From NCBI GenBank assembly GCA_018697195.1, contig CM031872.1:10834449-10898448 (forward strand): a stretch of DNA of 64,000 bases. Direction: 5' to 3'. Made by a program: the position numbers and the translations under genes. How positions within the stretch are numbered: the stretch's first letter is position 1; every line of letters begins with the position of its first letter. The notes under the pieces are model-generated. The model saw only the letters and a list, made by a program, of their open reading frames with translations, was not told the origin of the DNA and did no database searches. This document shows positions 1-11,762 of the stretch, one piece after another. This DNA comes from Certhia americana (Eukaryota > Chordata > Aves > Passeriformes > Certhiidae).

Positions 1-226
1 GAAGGAGAAACAAGGTAAGTTATGTGACATTTTAACATGTTACTGTTCAAATAATTTGATATGGGAAATTTTTTTCAAAGTAAGAAAAATTAATAATTTT
101 ACAACAACATTTTGAACTTATTTCCATTCCTCTGCTTTTGAAGACAGCAAGCACTACCTGCTGTGTGGAATTACAGAGACAGGAGGAGCAGGAATGGGGA
201 AATCACAACAAATTGCTTCTTCTTAC
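1..226 (-). other. CDK5RAP2: CDK5RAP2 intron 11 (partial)
   Basis: This is the 5' portion of the intron following exon 11. It is AT-rich and shows no exon on the minus strand. The next exon expected from the human protein (starting around GSEDYE) is not present and must lie to the left of the window. Confidence 0.8.
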
Positions 227-319
227 CTTGAATTTTTGGACATGTGCCTTGTGAGTTGCCTCTCTTGCCTTAGCCAGCGAAGCATTTAACTCTTCAATTT
301 CAGAACCCAGCTCCTCATT
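227..319 (-). CDS. CDK5RAP2: CDK5RAP2 coding exon 11
   Basis: The exon is 93 nt, phase 0 at both ends, with acceptor TTTAAAG and donor AAG|GTAAGA. It encodes 31 residues starting NEELGSEIEELNASLAKARE. This corresponds to the human coiled-coil segment containing EELNSEIEKLSAAFAKARE, residues about 330-360 here. It is the last CDK5RAP2 exon in the window. Confidence 0.93.
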
Positions 320-3300
320 CTTTAAACAAAGTAAAATGAATACTGTGTAGGAAGAGTTATTTCCAAGGGATGGCAATGCAGTAATTTCTACCCCACCTCA
401 TTAAACATTCATCCAACTACACAAAACATGTTCAAGAACCCCAAATGCATCCTAGTAAATCTAATACAAAGAAATTCCTGCTCTTAAACACTCACTAGAC
501 TGCCTATCACTCAAGTGAAGCATTTCCCACTCTTCCACACAATCTGAATTTCAGCTGATGTTGACCTCTCTCATTTTAGCTGTCTTTGACAGTTCCACTT
601 ACTCAACAACATAAAATACCCCTCGTATCTTCTAAGTGGTGCTCAGAGCTGATAAAAATCAGTAGGCGACTAAAAACATTTCTCTTTCAAGTTCCTTAAG
701 GGAGGAAGATACTTAACTGATACTTTCTCCCCTCTCCTCCAGTTCAAGAGCCCAAACTGCAGACAAGCAGAACTGCTTAGAGAGGCGACAGCAGTGACAG
801 GGACCCACTCAGAGCCTCCTCATGGTTACAGTGAGATCAGACCCTGCCACACACACACCACACTCCCCTCCATGGCATTTCAACAAACCAGCAAGATCAA
901 AACCACCCTTACCTCTCTTTCTTTTGCTTTTAAGGCAACAGTTAGCCCTTGGATAGTTTTATCCCTTTTCAAACCATTCTTCTTTTCAACAGCAAGCTCA
1001 TTTTCTCTCTCTTGCAGCTCTTCTTGGAGGGACTAAATTAGATTATGTTAAAGTTGTATTAAATTCCCACTAACAGATACTGTAAGTGCACATTAATAAG
1101 TACATTCCCTCAGAGTTCTTGGGGCTTATTACTCAGATTACCAATATAAAATACAGCGCCCAAAATGAGAAGCAGCATCTTAAAGATGTGCCTGGAATAC
1201 TGTATAAGGGGGCAGGCCACAAGCATCAGCTTCAATATTTGATGAGTGTGTATATCAGCTTTACTGAAAACTGCTTCAAAAACAGGAGGGGTCCTCCTGT
1301 CATCCCATATAAAAGAGAATTTAACAGAGGATCTGCTCTGCTTTCCTTGGAGTCAAGGACTCCTGTGCCTATGAAGGGATAACAGAGGAGTCCAACACAC
1401 ACTGTAAGGGGTCAAGGACACAGGAGCCAAACTGGACCTTACCTGAATTTTTTTTTCAAAAGAACTTCTCTCATTTTTAAACTTCATTTTAAGAGCCTGT
1501 AAGAACAAAAGAGTTGTTATGGTCACTTTAATTCATTCTCAACACAAATACACTCATTAGGCATTAAAGTGAAGCAAAATGAGCTTAAAAACCCTGGGCA
1601 TAAAATAAGCCAGCTGAAATTATGAAGAAAAAAATATAGAACAAAAACCCTCAAAACACGTTCTTCCGTGAGACAGAACAACTGCACTTGCTGAGTTAAT
1701 AGAGGTGCATTTTTATGTGACATTTATCTTTGTCAGCAAGGTGCTTTTATCAAGCGAGATTTTAATTAGCACTTTTTCCTGGGGAGGTTACAGATTTATT
1801 TGTTTTAAAAAAGTAATCATACATAGAACCAGAGTTGTGCAAAGGTATTCATCAAATTTTTTCTCCAATACTACAGCCCAAATTATCAAATGCACTCTGT
1901 CCACCTCCTGTGAAATGATTAAAGATGACATTGCTTTAACCTTGACACACAAACACTCCTGTGAAACCAGGGTGGGTTTTCCTGGCTCAGATTGATTTAA
2001 TTGCAAGACCACCCTGAACTGAAAACTTTTACTACCTCTAATCAATCCAATCATAAAAGATTCTTGACATAGACAAAAAAAAGTGTTTCTGTACTGAGCT
2101 GAGCAATATTAAATTCCAAAACAAAAGGGAAGAAAAATTCTCAGAAGCCTGACAGCCTCCATAATTAACTTTCTTCATTCTGCCAGCTTTAATTTTGTCT
2201 TTGAATAACCAACAGGAAAAAAAAAAAGACAACAACCCTCAGGACCTGTTTCTACATTCCAGCTTTCAGAATCTCTGGCTTCCTATTTAGGAGCCAAGTG
2301 AAATAAAAGACTGATTCTTGTACCTTTTGTAAGCTAAAGGGAAAACTTGCACTTTATTTCATGAGATGTTTTTATGCCTACCTCCCTTACCACAGCTTCT
2401 TTTTCCAACCATAACAGCAGAGACAGTTCCCAAGAATGAATTCTCAGGTCACATTCTTAACTTTTACAGCAGTAATGTCATCCAGTGAGGGATCTATTAA
2501 CATCTAGGATTTCTCTAATATATACTGCTGGAAAGCAATTGCACTGTTCCACAGGCATCAGTCAGTGGGAAACACAACCTCTCACTGAAGGAATAGATAA
2601 ATAAGGATGAATCTTGCCCACCAAGCCCCAGCATAACCCATGAATGGTAAGGAACTGGAAAGTGGAGGAGGAAATAATATTTTAAAAAATTGGCTGATGT
2701 CACTCACACAGTATCATGCACTAAACTTTTAAAATCCCTCCATGAGATTTATGACATAATTCACCAGGCATTTCCTCACCTCTATCTCACCATCCTTTTC
2801 AAGCCTCAAAGCAATGGTAAGTTCTCTGATTTTTTCTGCTGGCAAGTTCCCCTCAGAAGATGCACTCTGAGACTTTTCCCTTTCAAGGTGTTGAATTAGA
2901 GCTTCTTTACTTTTCAGTGCCAGATTCAGTTGCTCTATAAGTCTAAAATTACAAGAGTTTAAGTATTAATCTTGCACCACCTACTACCAATTCTCCAGTC
3001 ATTGCAGTAAATCTTGCAGACAACTCTTCTACATGAAGACTCAAGACAATACTTGTAGAACTTAAGGAAGGACTTCAGTAACTCTGAAAAACCTGGAAAA
3101 ATGCTGTAACTTTAACATAAGCAAATAGGGTTTAGCTATCTGCAAAGTGCTCATTCTTATTTTCCTCCAATACCACTTCAAATACCAACAGGTGAGTTTC
3201 AATATTTTACTTATGTTGTCCTTTACAGCACACACAAAAACCTTATTAATCTATTTCCTTTCTTAGCCCACACATCACACCCTTATGTGTCTTCAGCAAA

Positions 3301-6300
3301 TGTCTCTAAGAGTACTCAATTTCATCTAAATTTGGATCTCAGTGGTTCTCATTTCACATAAACAAACCCAAACCCCATACTAAAAACAAGTCAGGTTAAT
3401 GTTGTTCTCTTCTGTCAATACATATCTTCACACTTCCAGTATTCCAAGAACAATAACGGTGCTTTCTGACAGACTTGAGAGTGTCAGAAGAAAACTCTGC
3501 AGCATAAGATCCATCCCTGATTCCTCATGGTTTGGAACCTGGCTTGTAGAAGTATTTCTAGCAGTGTTTCTCTTCCCATTAAATTTACCAGCCTGACCTA
3601 CGAGCAGATATTTCACACATCCTGACCCTTGTAGGCTTTCAGAGAACTTTTAAAGATGACTTTGCTCCACAAAGCACTGAGCTGATTGCTGTGCTGCCAT
3701 TCACTCCATGGATGGCCAGTAACTCTCCTGTACCCAAGGGCAGGACCAAACTAATCAGACTCAAACCTGTGCTGACTCTTCACACTTCAACAATAAAGAA
3801 TTCCTGCAGTTAGAAACATTACTGGCAACACTTCTGACCTGTCCTTCTCAGCTTCTGCAACCTTGTCCACATCCTTGGCAGGGACATTCATAATTGAAGC
3901 AACTTTCTGCTCTGCAGCAATCCTCAGAGCTTTCTCCTTCTCTGTCATTGCAAGGGCTTTTTCCACCTCTTCTTGGGCAGCTGTAAGATTCTGAAATTAA
4001 AGCACACAATCCTGATGCCTCTGAGAACTAAATGCTTGTGAATTGTTTTCACATACCAAAGTTGCTTCTACACAACATATGTCAGGATGTTTAATTTAGG
4101 AATTTTTACCAAGTATCTAAAGCTCTTTGTAAATGCTTCTGTACTCTGTGTCTGCATTTTGCAGATTAATCCACTTTCTTTGGTATAGAAAGAAGGGAAA
4201 TAAAAAATGCCCTAACTGATAGCAGAACTGGAAACAAAAGTGCCCCTATGCTATGGTTTTAGATTTAGCAATTATAACATGGCTTTGTCCCACTGTCCTC
4301 CCCCTATCATAATAAATAGCTACACTTAAATTAAAGAGGTTAAATAAGGGCTTTTTTGTTCAATAAAATTAATATTCCCAAGCTCACTGTAGCTAATTGG
4401 AACTCTTTCCAACATCATTTATAATATTGTGCAGGAATTGATAAAGCATGAACCAGACATTTTTTTCTTTCGAACAGCAAAAGAAATGGAGATAACAGCC
4501 AGAGATTTCAGTCAGCTTCCTCTGGGTGACCCAACTCAGAGACGGAGAATGCCAAAAAAAAAAAAGACACACAAACCAACTTGCCACATACTACATCAAA
4601 TTTGATTCAGATCTTCATTTTTATATTGCAAGCTTCCCTGCTGTGCTCACCCAATTTAGTTTCCTATGAAATAAAAGCCTCCTTGTAGCCTAACAAGTCA
4701 TTCCCCCCCTCCCTTCACATCTAAACTAAAAAGCATCTCTTTGGGGAACGGAGAGGAAAAGCTCCTTCACCACTACACTTCCCCACTCAACCACTCTCCC
4801 AAAAAGCTGTTTTGCCAACATTCACCTGCCAATCAAGAACTCTGAAGGAAATTAATCTTTGTTAGCACTCCCTGGATCTATATAATTACATGGGGCTGTG
4901 TAAACCTGTGACTAAAACCACACTGCAGTGTTTGAATTCATAAGCAGAATAAAATTAATGTCAGAGGCCAATACTTTCTTTGGGCTACAGAAAATACCCA
5001 ATCTCCATGAGATCAGAAAACCTGCTCTTCAAACTATCAGATCTGGAAAACACCAGTCTGACTGCCTGATTTGGGACAGAGGAAGCAATTTAAGAACTTC
5101 TCTACCAATTCAACAGCAAAAAGAATGCTTTCAGAAATCCCAGTTCCACTAAAATGAATAAGAGGTCATGCAAATTGCCCTTTCCTCCTCCCTGAAGGAA
5201 CTCACTTTAAATGGACTTCAATCATCCTTGTGGATCCCTTCCCTTTACACTACAATTCCCCTGAAAGTAACCAGAACTCAACAATAAACACAGGAATAAA
5301 CTGTCTCAAGCACAGATAGTGAGAAATGAAAAAAGACATTATGAAAACATAGGATGACCACAGTATCAAATCTCAGGTAACTGGACAATGACTGCAGTGA
5401 TTCCTTATTATTCCTTCAGCTGTGGTCACTCACCTCTTCCAGAAGGTTTATTCTGCCAGTCAGCATTTCCTCCATCTCTTGCATCTTCTTCTGTGCCTCT
5501 TTCCCATGCTGCACTTCAGCATCACCACCCTGGGCCAAGCTTTCCACTGCCTTACTGAAAGACAGTAACACAGACACAAATCCCACTGCATATCAACGTG
5601 GAAAACATTGCCAGTGGCTGATGGATTATGCTCAAGCATCTTCCACCTTCTCTGTACCTGCTCATCACTTTGAGGCTAAATACAAACATCTACAGACTAT
5701 GCAGCAATTTGGGTGCTGTCCATGATGTCTACATCCAAGCTTTGGCACAGTGGATAACGATGCATTTTAGACATACGATGAAAAAGTGAAATATTTCCTT
5801 TCTATTTCTCAGGCTTCCAAATACACTATAAAACTTTCAGCAGAGCTGTGTTTGCTACAGGAAGCAGCATTGGAATAAACTGAAGACATGGAGCTGCTGA
5901 GATCACTCTTCTTGCCTGTTCAGTGTTTGTTAACACTTTGTGAGAAAAGAACAAGTAAAGTCTCCTTACTCAACACCAGATTATCACTTGTTCATGACTG
6001 CCACCTAAATTTTGCTTTCTAGTATGACTTGTGCACGGTTCCCTTCTGCAAGGTTCCCTTCAAGGCACAGCAATACCCTTGGAGCAACCAGGAGAGATCA
6101 AACAGAACCCATCTGTTCCTCAGGAAAACAAAGGAAATTCCATTGCAATTGAGGCCCATGGGGCAATCAACAGCTGCCAGCCTGGATTAGTTTTGAACCA
6201 GACATTTCTAAATAAGTGCCCTTTAGATCCTCTAATTCCTAAAGCATTAGGAAAAAAAAAAAACACACAGAAACAAATCCTAAGTAATAAACTGGTTATA

Positions 6301-9300
6301 AAATCAAGAAATAAACTGGTGCTTACTAGGCCTTGATGAGCAGCTTCTCCCTCTCCTGTAATTCACGCTTCAGACTTTCTATCTCAACTTTCAGCTCAAT
6401 GTTCTGTGACAGAAGAACGAAAATGTCAGGAGAGAACTGGAAGATCACCCATCCCAAAAGTTACTGGCAGTGTGTACATTACTTTTTGCTTGGACCAGCA
6501 AATATAAAGTATTGTTGGGATAAGAACAGACATTTAGCTGTTAGAAGATATATTTTGCAAGGTTCAAACCTTCCAGAAATATCAGTAGCATTAAGGCCCA
6601 TTGCATTCAAGCAATACAAATCCCCTGCACACACACTTAACTCTACCACAGAGTACTGAACTTCAGTTTGGGAATTTCTAGGGTTTCCAAGCATATTTTT
6701 TCTTGAAGCTACAAAATATTTTATTTTATTTTCAAAACCTGATTTTATCAACTACAGAGGTTTTTAGGAATTTTAGAATTATTTTGTTATAGCCTGGGGA
6801 AACCTCTCATGATGTAATTGTACAAAGAACTCCTTGGCCAGGAAGCTGAAAAACACCATTTCAACACATCAGCAATTACCAAAAAAATCAGTGGAGAGGA
6901 CCAGGCAGCAATAATCAGCTGCAACTGTGATCTACCCAAATATAATTTATGTTCTTAGCTGCTGAAAGGTGCATCACGAGAGACTCAAGTTTCCATCCCA
7001 TTATGGAAAAGTGACCTGAGGAAAGCACCTGTTTATCTCACTTTAATTTAGTTGTGACTGAAAAGGACAAGGTCAGAACAAAATAGTCACATCAAAATTT
7101 CCAATAACAAAAAAAGACTTAAAAGTGAAGTGAAACAGGCAACCTTCCCACAAAACAAACTCCTCAAAGAGAGACACAGCTCCAGGAAATGATTCTAAAT
7201 GCCTACGATTTTGTAGATTTCTTCAGTGGGACCATCGAACTTCTGCTGCATTCGCTCCTCCAGAAAATAAATACGAAGTTTCAGGTTGAAGTTTTCTTTT
7301 TTCAGATCAGTGATTTGCTGTGAAAGAAGAAAGCTAATGAGAAAAAAGGAAAAAAGGGAAAATCCTCCCCTCCAACAGTTTTGCTTTCACCAGTGCAGGA
7401 CCAGAATTGCACCCACGCGACACAGTTAAACTCATACATACACGTGGGTGACACACACACATCTCCAGCTGTGCAGACGTTAATTAAATATATAATACAC
7501 AGCCTTGTGCCCTCTGAACTATTTCCTAAAGTATCAAAATACTGACTGGCTTGACACAATAGGAACTCAGGAGAGATTTTTGATTCTAACAACATTAAGG
7601 AATTCTTCTAAATGATAGAACTTGCACAAAACACAAGACACCATGTTGAAACAGAAATATTTTCTAAGCAAATGCCTGGGAAGGCACCTTCACTAATAGG
7701 ACTCAGGTCACTTTATTCATAGCAAGAAAAGCCACAAGCACACAATCGAACACCAATAAAACCTTTATCCCACCCCATAATTCACGGTGCAATTCTTTGG
7801 GGAAAAATTGCTTATCACTTTTAACCTTCCTTGTAGAAGTAGTAACTTAGTTGATGGTTTCATTAAAGAAAGGAGAACGCCTTTAACGCTCCCTTTAATT
7901 TTTTTTAAGAGACTAAGCATAAAACATTCATTCAAATAAGTCTCATGTCCCCTGCCAGATGCTTTCAGCAAATGGAAATCTAATACGTTACAGAGCTACT
8001 AATAAAATATTTATGTAGGCTTTTCCAGAACACTACAGTGCTATTTGTAAAAATTATTAGCAATACAGTTTCCAAAATATTTGGCTTGTGAAACCCAAGA
8101 TTACTTTCTGTAACTGCACTCAGAACCTGCATCTGCAAACAATTCCTCAGTTTAATAATCCCTGCCCAGCAAGCTGCCTCGTCACTATTCACAAAAGTGA
8201 AAATCATCTGAGCAATGGAATATCCTACATAAACTCTGTGGCTCATTCCCACACCCTGAAGCAACCTGTCAGTAAATCATTCCCAGCAGTCCCTGCTCAT
8301 TCAGAAAAAGTCCAAGTGACAAAAACACTATCAGGTTGTACCAGCTGAACTTCTAATTAGTCTCCATACATTCAATATTTTTCTGAGTCAAAAGGAAAAA
8401 ATAATTTCAAAAGATTTCAGCATTTCACGACTCTTGTTCCATGTATTTCAGTGGCAACAGAGATAAACGGAAGTGCTTAAGGGTAATGTTTTCAAAAGGC
8501 AAATGAAACAGACTAAGCAGTCATAAGCCAAGGAGTGAAACAAATGTCATCTCTGATGTTCAGTTTCTTGGATGAAAGTTAGAGCAGGCAGACAATTTAA
8601 AAGTTATTGCTTTATGAAAGAAAGCATGTAAAATGTGAGAGTTCCCACTGCAAAAAGATATTAATGGCAACCCTCTGAACTTATGCATTTGAAGACTCAG
8701 TCTGAATTCCTTTATGCGTTTTGGTTTCTGTATTTAAACAAAAGGAATGAAAACCAAGACAGTGATATACATACTGCACAGAATATTCCACAGCGTGAAC
8801 AGCATGGCAGCAAATCCTAGCTCAGATTAGCTCCCTTCTAAGTCTGCATGGAGCCAGTTTTGTTCAAAAGGGATCTGTCAGCAGTGGCTGTGGTTTCACA
8901 GCACAACAGTTTTCAACTATAAAGGGTGGTTTAGATTTATAGCAAAACTCCAAGTGGGCTTGGAGAGACAAGAAAGAAGTCCACAAATATCATTACTCAG
9001 CTCCCTTACTTGTTACCCATCACCCTTTCTGTTCCTGAACACCTCATTACCCATAACAAGGTCCTCCATAGAGATGCTTTTCACTTTGCCCATGTAATCC
9101 TGTTTTCTATAACAGAATGGCTACCTCTATATTGCAACAAAGTGGGACACCATAAATAATTCAAAAATCGGCACCTCCTCCAGGAAAAAACATTAAAGGA
9201 CCTTTCCTACATGGATCCACCTTTTAGCCCTCTTAAGGGTCATTACATCCATCCTGATCTCTCTGAGCTACGAGGCCAGAGCCCATTCTTTTCCTTACAC

Positions 9301-11652
9301 CCTTCTTATAGTCTGTATGAATAAGAGAGTTACAGAAAAAAAGTTTAATGGTGTTTGATGTATATTCTTCTTCCTTCATGCCAACGGATCTTTGAGCTTC
9401 ATTACACTGCTGGCATCCATAAATGTTCTGATCCCATGGGAAGTTTCACAGCTCAGTTAAACATGAGGGCTCTGAGCATACCAGGATGCCAGACTTGTAG
9501 GGAGGCTGCTGCTCAACATCACACAGGACAGACAGCAAGAGAATTTTCCTCCCTTCTGCAACTCTTTTTCCTGTGCCCAGGAACCCTGCAGGTAGTAAAC
9601 CACTAGCAAAATGTATATTCTGGACTGAGGTCTTTGGACATATCACAGGAAGAGATTTTAATCACATACCAATGCCAAGGCAGTGTCTGCCTACCCCAGC
9701 CAACACACAGAAACAAAAAAGGGAAAGAGATACAGACTGCAAAAAACATCCTTCACCAAAGGCTTTCCAAAACAAGCTTTAAATTCTGAGCAAAGAACAG
9801 AGCTTTCTCCTCAGGGAGGATATAAGGCCTCAAGAAACTGAAAGAGTTTGTAAGAAACGCTCATTTCAAAGACAGCCACAAAAGGTAACAGCAGCAGTAC
9901 ACTGAAACTGCGGATGCTCAGCACAGCCCAAAGGCAGCAGCCACAGCTTTTATCTGTAGCAATCATCTCAGAGATTTTAGATTGCTTTCCCCTCTACAGC
10001 TTCTTCACACAACAGTAAATACCTTAAAAGTTTTTCACTCTAGTCCTTAATGGGGAAGTTGTCCAGCAACACACCCCAATCAAATCATAATTCAGCAGAC
10101 ATAAACAACTGCCTTATTAAATTTAAAAATTGAAAAAGCCAATACAGTTAACATATTTTTAAAATTTAATGTTTTCCTTTATATTCTAATAAGTGCCAAA
10201 ATATTTTTATCTACGGAATTGTCACAATGACTAGACTTCTACAACACAAGCATTTCAAGCATACTCATACTCTAAAGTTAAAAGGCATTATACTGTAGTC
10301 AATGAACTAAAAAGCCAAATCCCTCACAAACCTAAATGAAAATAAACTTGATGCTTCCCTGAAATAAATCAACAGCAGATGTGCAAACCAAGTTCTGATG
10401 TTTCTGGTGAGCTGCAGGAACGTTTTAGCAGTGGGTGCCAATTTTGTTTCACAACTTCAGCACATCAGTTGGCTGCTCTGAACAACAAATTCCTGCCTTG
10501 GTTTTTGAAAGCAACACTTAAGAAATGGAGGTTCAAAGCATGGAGAGGGACATTCACCTGGTCACACCTCCAAAAGATGTGTGTCAACTGACACAAACTA
10601 AGGGTCAACACTTCAGCCAGCACGCTGGAAATATCTTGGCCATAAATCTGTCACCAGGTCTTACGTTAAAAGTTCTGCTTACATTTTCATAGTCCTTCAT
10701 GGTCCGAGCTCGAGTTGGTGAGACAGCGTCTTCTGCCACATCTGGTAACACTAGACATTTAAAAAGACAGAACAAGTTCAGACAGAAGAATCTCTCTAAG
10801 TAGGGCTTCAATTTGGAAAAGGTCTATGCTAATCTAAGCATAACAAAACCTTTTGGGAAGTGAGAGAGGCACTGCTTGGCCCCCTGTTTACATTACACTG
10901 TAGCATGTGTATACTTTCCTGAACATAGTAAGCTGTCTATCACTTAAACTCCCAAATTCCATCACCCGTTTAAATTATGATGTACACTGGAATTAGGCTA
11001 TGAGAGGTGTGCTACCAAGAATAACTCCTCAGAGCAGGAACTGGACGATGCATAGCGTGCAACTTCCCTAACCCTGAGCAGAACATGAATAGGCAGCACG
11101 GATATTCCAAGTATTTTAAGTACACGCTGTACAAAAGCGCTGATCATCTTATGTAAGGCTGAGAGCCCTAATGACCACAGGCAGCGAGCACATAGCAGCG
11201 ACGGCAGCAGCTGCTGGCACTCCATGCTCTTAAAACCCCTTAAATTACCTTAGAAAGCGCATCACTTCAAAGCCTTTTTTGTTTGTTTGTTTCTTTTGTC
11301 ATTGTACCGCAAGTTTGAGGGTTTTTTTCCGCAGGTTTGGAGCCCAGCGCGAAGCACGGAGCCGGGGCAGGGATGTGCGGGCTCTGTCCGCCAGCCAGCC
11401 TTACCTTGTGGTGCGGGCGGGCCGGGCCGGGGGTCCCCGCGGGAGATGTCCGGCAGCTGGAGAACGCTGGCGCTGGGGAAGGAGGAGGAGGAGAGCGCTG
11501 AGAGCACAACACCGGGGGCTCGGCCCCCTGACCCCGGGCCCGGCCCGCCACACGCACCCGCGCTGCCTGAGCGCATCCCCGGCCCGCACTGCCCCGTACC
11601 TGCCCTCGAACGCCAGCGGCAGCGTCGGGTCCTCCCCCGGCAGTGAATCCAT
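227..11652 (-). CDS. CDK5RAP2: CDK5RAP2, 5' part of gene (coding exons 1-11, joined; continues beyond base 1)
   Basis: This is the N-terminal part of a large coiled-coil centrosomal scaffold that binds and activates gamma-tubulin ring complexes at centrosomes and Golgi; the human gene is linked to primary microcephaly. Eleven exons with standard GT..AG borders join in one frame: 11652-11600, 11472-11405, 10750-10683, 7317-7207, 6403-6327, 5554-5434, 3990-3839, 2942-2780, 1496-1443, 1032-913 and 319-227. They encode residues 1 to about 360. The CM1 motif spans roughly residues 53-89 and includes KKENFNLKLRIYFLEER. Residues 90-360 are charged, Leu/Glu/Lys-rich coiled coil. Exon order and splice phases fit the human protein as I remember it. 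The start ATG lies in a strong GCCATGG context and matches the human start. An upstream in-frame ATG at 11874 probably lies outside the transcript. Identity is very secure; exon edges are hand-derived. Confidence 0.95.
913..1032 (-). CDS. CDK5RAP2: CDK5RAP2 coding exon 10
   Basis: The exon is 120 nt, phase 0 at both ends, with acceptor AATTTAG and donor GAG|GTAAGG. It encodes 40 coiled-coil residues (about 290-329). These include VEKKNGLKRDKTIQGLT, close to the human EKKNSLKRDKAIQGLT, which makes this one of the clearest matches outside CM1. Confidence 0.95.
1443..1496 (-). CDS. CDK5RAP2: CDK5RAP2 coding exon 9
   Basis: This is a small 54-nt exon, phase 0 at both ends, with acceptor TTCTTACAG and donor CAG|GTAAGG. 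It encodes 18 residues, ALKMKFKNERSSFEKKIQ. The human counterpart reads AAQMEHQKERNSFEERIQ. It is too short to recognise as a reading frame alone; phase and homology support it. Confidence 0.9.
2780..2942 (-). CDS. CDK5RAP2: CDK5RAP2 coding exon 8
   Basis: The exon is 163 nt. Its first base completes an Arg codon with exon 7 and it ends in phase 0 at GAG|GTGAGG. It encodes LIEQLNLALKSKEALIQHLE and a further 34 residues (about 218-271). The human segment LIEELKLSLKSKEALIQCLK is the clear counterpart. The later part (SASSEGNLPAEKIRE) is less conserved. Confidence 0.94.
2943..3838 (-). other. CDK5RAP2: CDK5RAP2 intron 7
   Basis: An 896-nt AT-rich intron between exons 7 and 8. I see nothing in it beyond the splice signals. 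Confidence 0.7.
3839..3990 (-). CDS. CDK5RAP2: CDK5RAP2 coding exon 7
   Basis: The exon is 152 nt, starts in phase 0 after TTTCAG and ends two bases into an Arg codon at CAG|GTCAGA. It encodes about 50 residues (167-216) with NLTAAQEEVEKALAMTEKEK, aligned to human DVTAAQAELEKAFAGTETEK. The donor is the weakest of this gene (GTCAGA rather than GTAAGN or GTGAGN). Confidence 0.92.
5434..5554 (-). CDS. CDK5RAP2: CDK5RAP2 coding exon 6
   Basis: The exon is 121 nt. Its first T completes a Tyr codon with exon 5 and it ends in phase 0 at GAG|GTGAGT. It encodes KAVESLAQGGDAEVQHGKE and a Lys/Glu/Met-rich coiled coil ending in GRINLLEE (residues about 127-166). The human counterpart is KAVESLAEAGGSEIQ..KRILLLE. 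Confidence 0.94.
6327..6403 (-). CDS. CDK5RAP2: CDK5RAP2 coding exon 5
   Basis: The exon is 77 nt, starts in phase 0 after GTCACAG and ends two bases into a codon at CTA|GTAAGC. It encodes NIELKVEIESLKRELQEREK and LLIKA (residues about 101-125). The human segment is NIELKVEVESLKRELQEREQ, almost identical. Reading through the donor would meet TAG at once, which confirms the splice. Confidence 0.95.
7207..7317 (-). CDS. CDK5RAP2: CDK5RAP2 coding exon 4 (core of CM1 motif)
   Basis: The exon is 111 nt, phase 0 at both ends, with acceptor TTTCACAG and donor ATC|GTAGGC. It encodes 37 residues beginning QITDLKKENFNLKLRIYFLE (residues 64-100). This is the conserved core of the CM1 (centrosomin motif 1) domain that binds the gamma-tubulin complex. 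The Phe at about residue 73 corresponds to human Phe75, known to be needed for that binding. Confidence 0.97.
7318..10682 (-). other. CDK5RAP2: CDK5RAP2 intron 3
   Basis: This is the longest CDK5RAP2 intron seen (3,365 nt), AT-rich throughout. I see no interspersed repeat, RNA gene or exon in it. The open frames near 7765-8264 and 9355-9782 show no family motif and are probably chance. Confidence 0.75.
10683..10750 (-). CDS. CDK5RAP2: CDK5RAP2 coding exon 3 (start of CM1)
   Basis: The exon is 68 nt; its first two bases complete a Val codon with exon 2 and it ends in phase 0 at AAT|GTAAGC. It encodes LPDVAEDAVSPTRARTMKDY and EN (residues 42-63). The human LPNVSEETVSPTRARNMKDF matches closely. 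SPTRAR leads directly into the CM1 core in exon 4. Confidence 0.96.
10751..11404 (-). other. CDK5RAP2: CDK5RAP2 intron 2
   Basis: A 654-nt intron that begins inside the CpG island and becomes AT-rich toward exon 3. No further features are seen. Confidence 0.7.
11405..11472 (-). CDS. CDK5RAP2: CDK5RAP2 coding exon 2
   Basis: The exon is 68 nt, with acceptor CTTCCCCAG and donor CAAG|GTAAGG. It was found by phase: exon 1 ends two bases into a codon and exon 3 needs one base before it, and only this exon satisfies both. It encodes a poorly conserved, Pro/Gly-rich stretch starting SASVLQLPDISRGDP (residues about 18-40). As I remember it, human CDK5RAP2 has a similar-length divergent segment here (SGLVPSVPDD). 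Support is from splice phase and position rather than residue identity. Confidence 0.85.
11600..11652 (-). CDS. CDK5RAP2: CDK5RAP2 coding exon 1 with start codon
   Basis: There are 53 coding nt from the ATG at 11652 to CAG|GTACGG. It encodes MDSLPGEDPTLPLAFEG. The context GCCATGG is near-ideal. Human CDK5RAP2 starts MMDLVLEEDVTVPG, so length and the ED..P pattern agree. The following intron is only 127 nt and very GC-rich. The extent of the 5' UTR cannot be read from the sequence. Confidence 0.88.
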
Positions 11653-11735
11653 GGCTCGGCCGCGCGGCTGCCGCCGCTCCCGGAGCCTTTGTGCGCGGCT
11701 TTGGCGGCTTCCCTGGAATTCAAACGCCCGCAACC

Positions 11736-11753
11736 GCTTCCGCCATCTTTGCG
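11736..11753 (-). promoter_or_regulatory. YY1 / ETS-like element
   Basis: On the minus strand this reads CGCAAAGATGGCGGAAGC. It overlaps an AAGATGGCGG YY1 core with a GCGGAAGC ETS core. Such elements often sit close to the start site of CpG-island genes, and this one is about 85-100 bp upstream of the CDK5RAP2 ATG. Occupancy is inferred from sequence only. Confidence 0.6.
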
Positions 11754-11754
11754 C

Positions 11755-11762
11755 GGGGCGGG
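11755..11762. promoter_or_regulatory. GC box (Sp1-like)
   Basis: GGGGCGGG on the plus strand, next to the YY1/ETS-like element. A second identical GC box lies at 11893-11900. Both fit an Sp1/KLF consensus. Confidence 0.5.

Larger units (their letters stand above)
320..7206 (-). other. CDK5RAP2: CDK5RAP2 introns 4-10 (interspersed with exons 5-10)
   Basis: These are seven short introns: 320-912, 1033-1442, 1497-2779, 2943-3838, 3991-5433, 5555-6326 and 6404-7206. All are AT-rich with ordinary pyrimidine-rich acceptors on the minus strand. I saw no CR1 fragment, RNA gene or second reading frame in them. Short A-runs and T-runs occur, for example near 2219-2227 and 4554-4564. Confidence 0.75.

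Noticed and set aside
1..20. Near-perfect plus-strand splice donor (CAAG|GTAAGT) after a purine-rich stretch at the left edge
   Set aside because: It is antisense to CDK5RAP2 and cut by the window edge. A single donor motif is expected by chance and no reading frame supports an exon.
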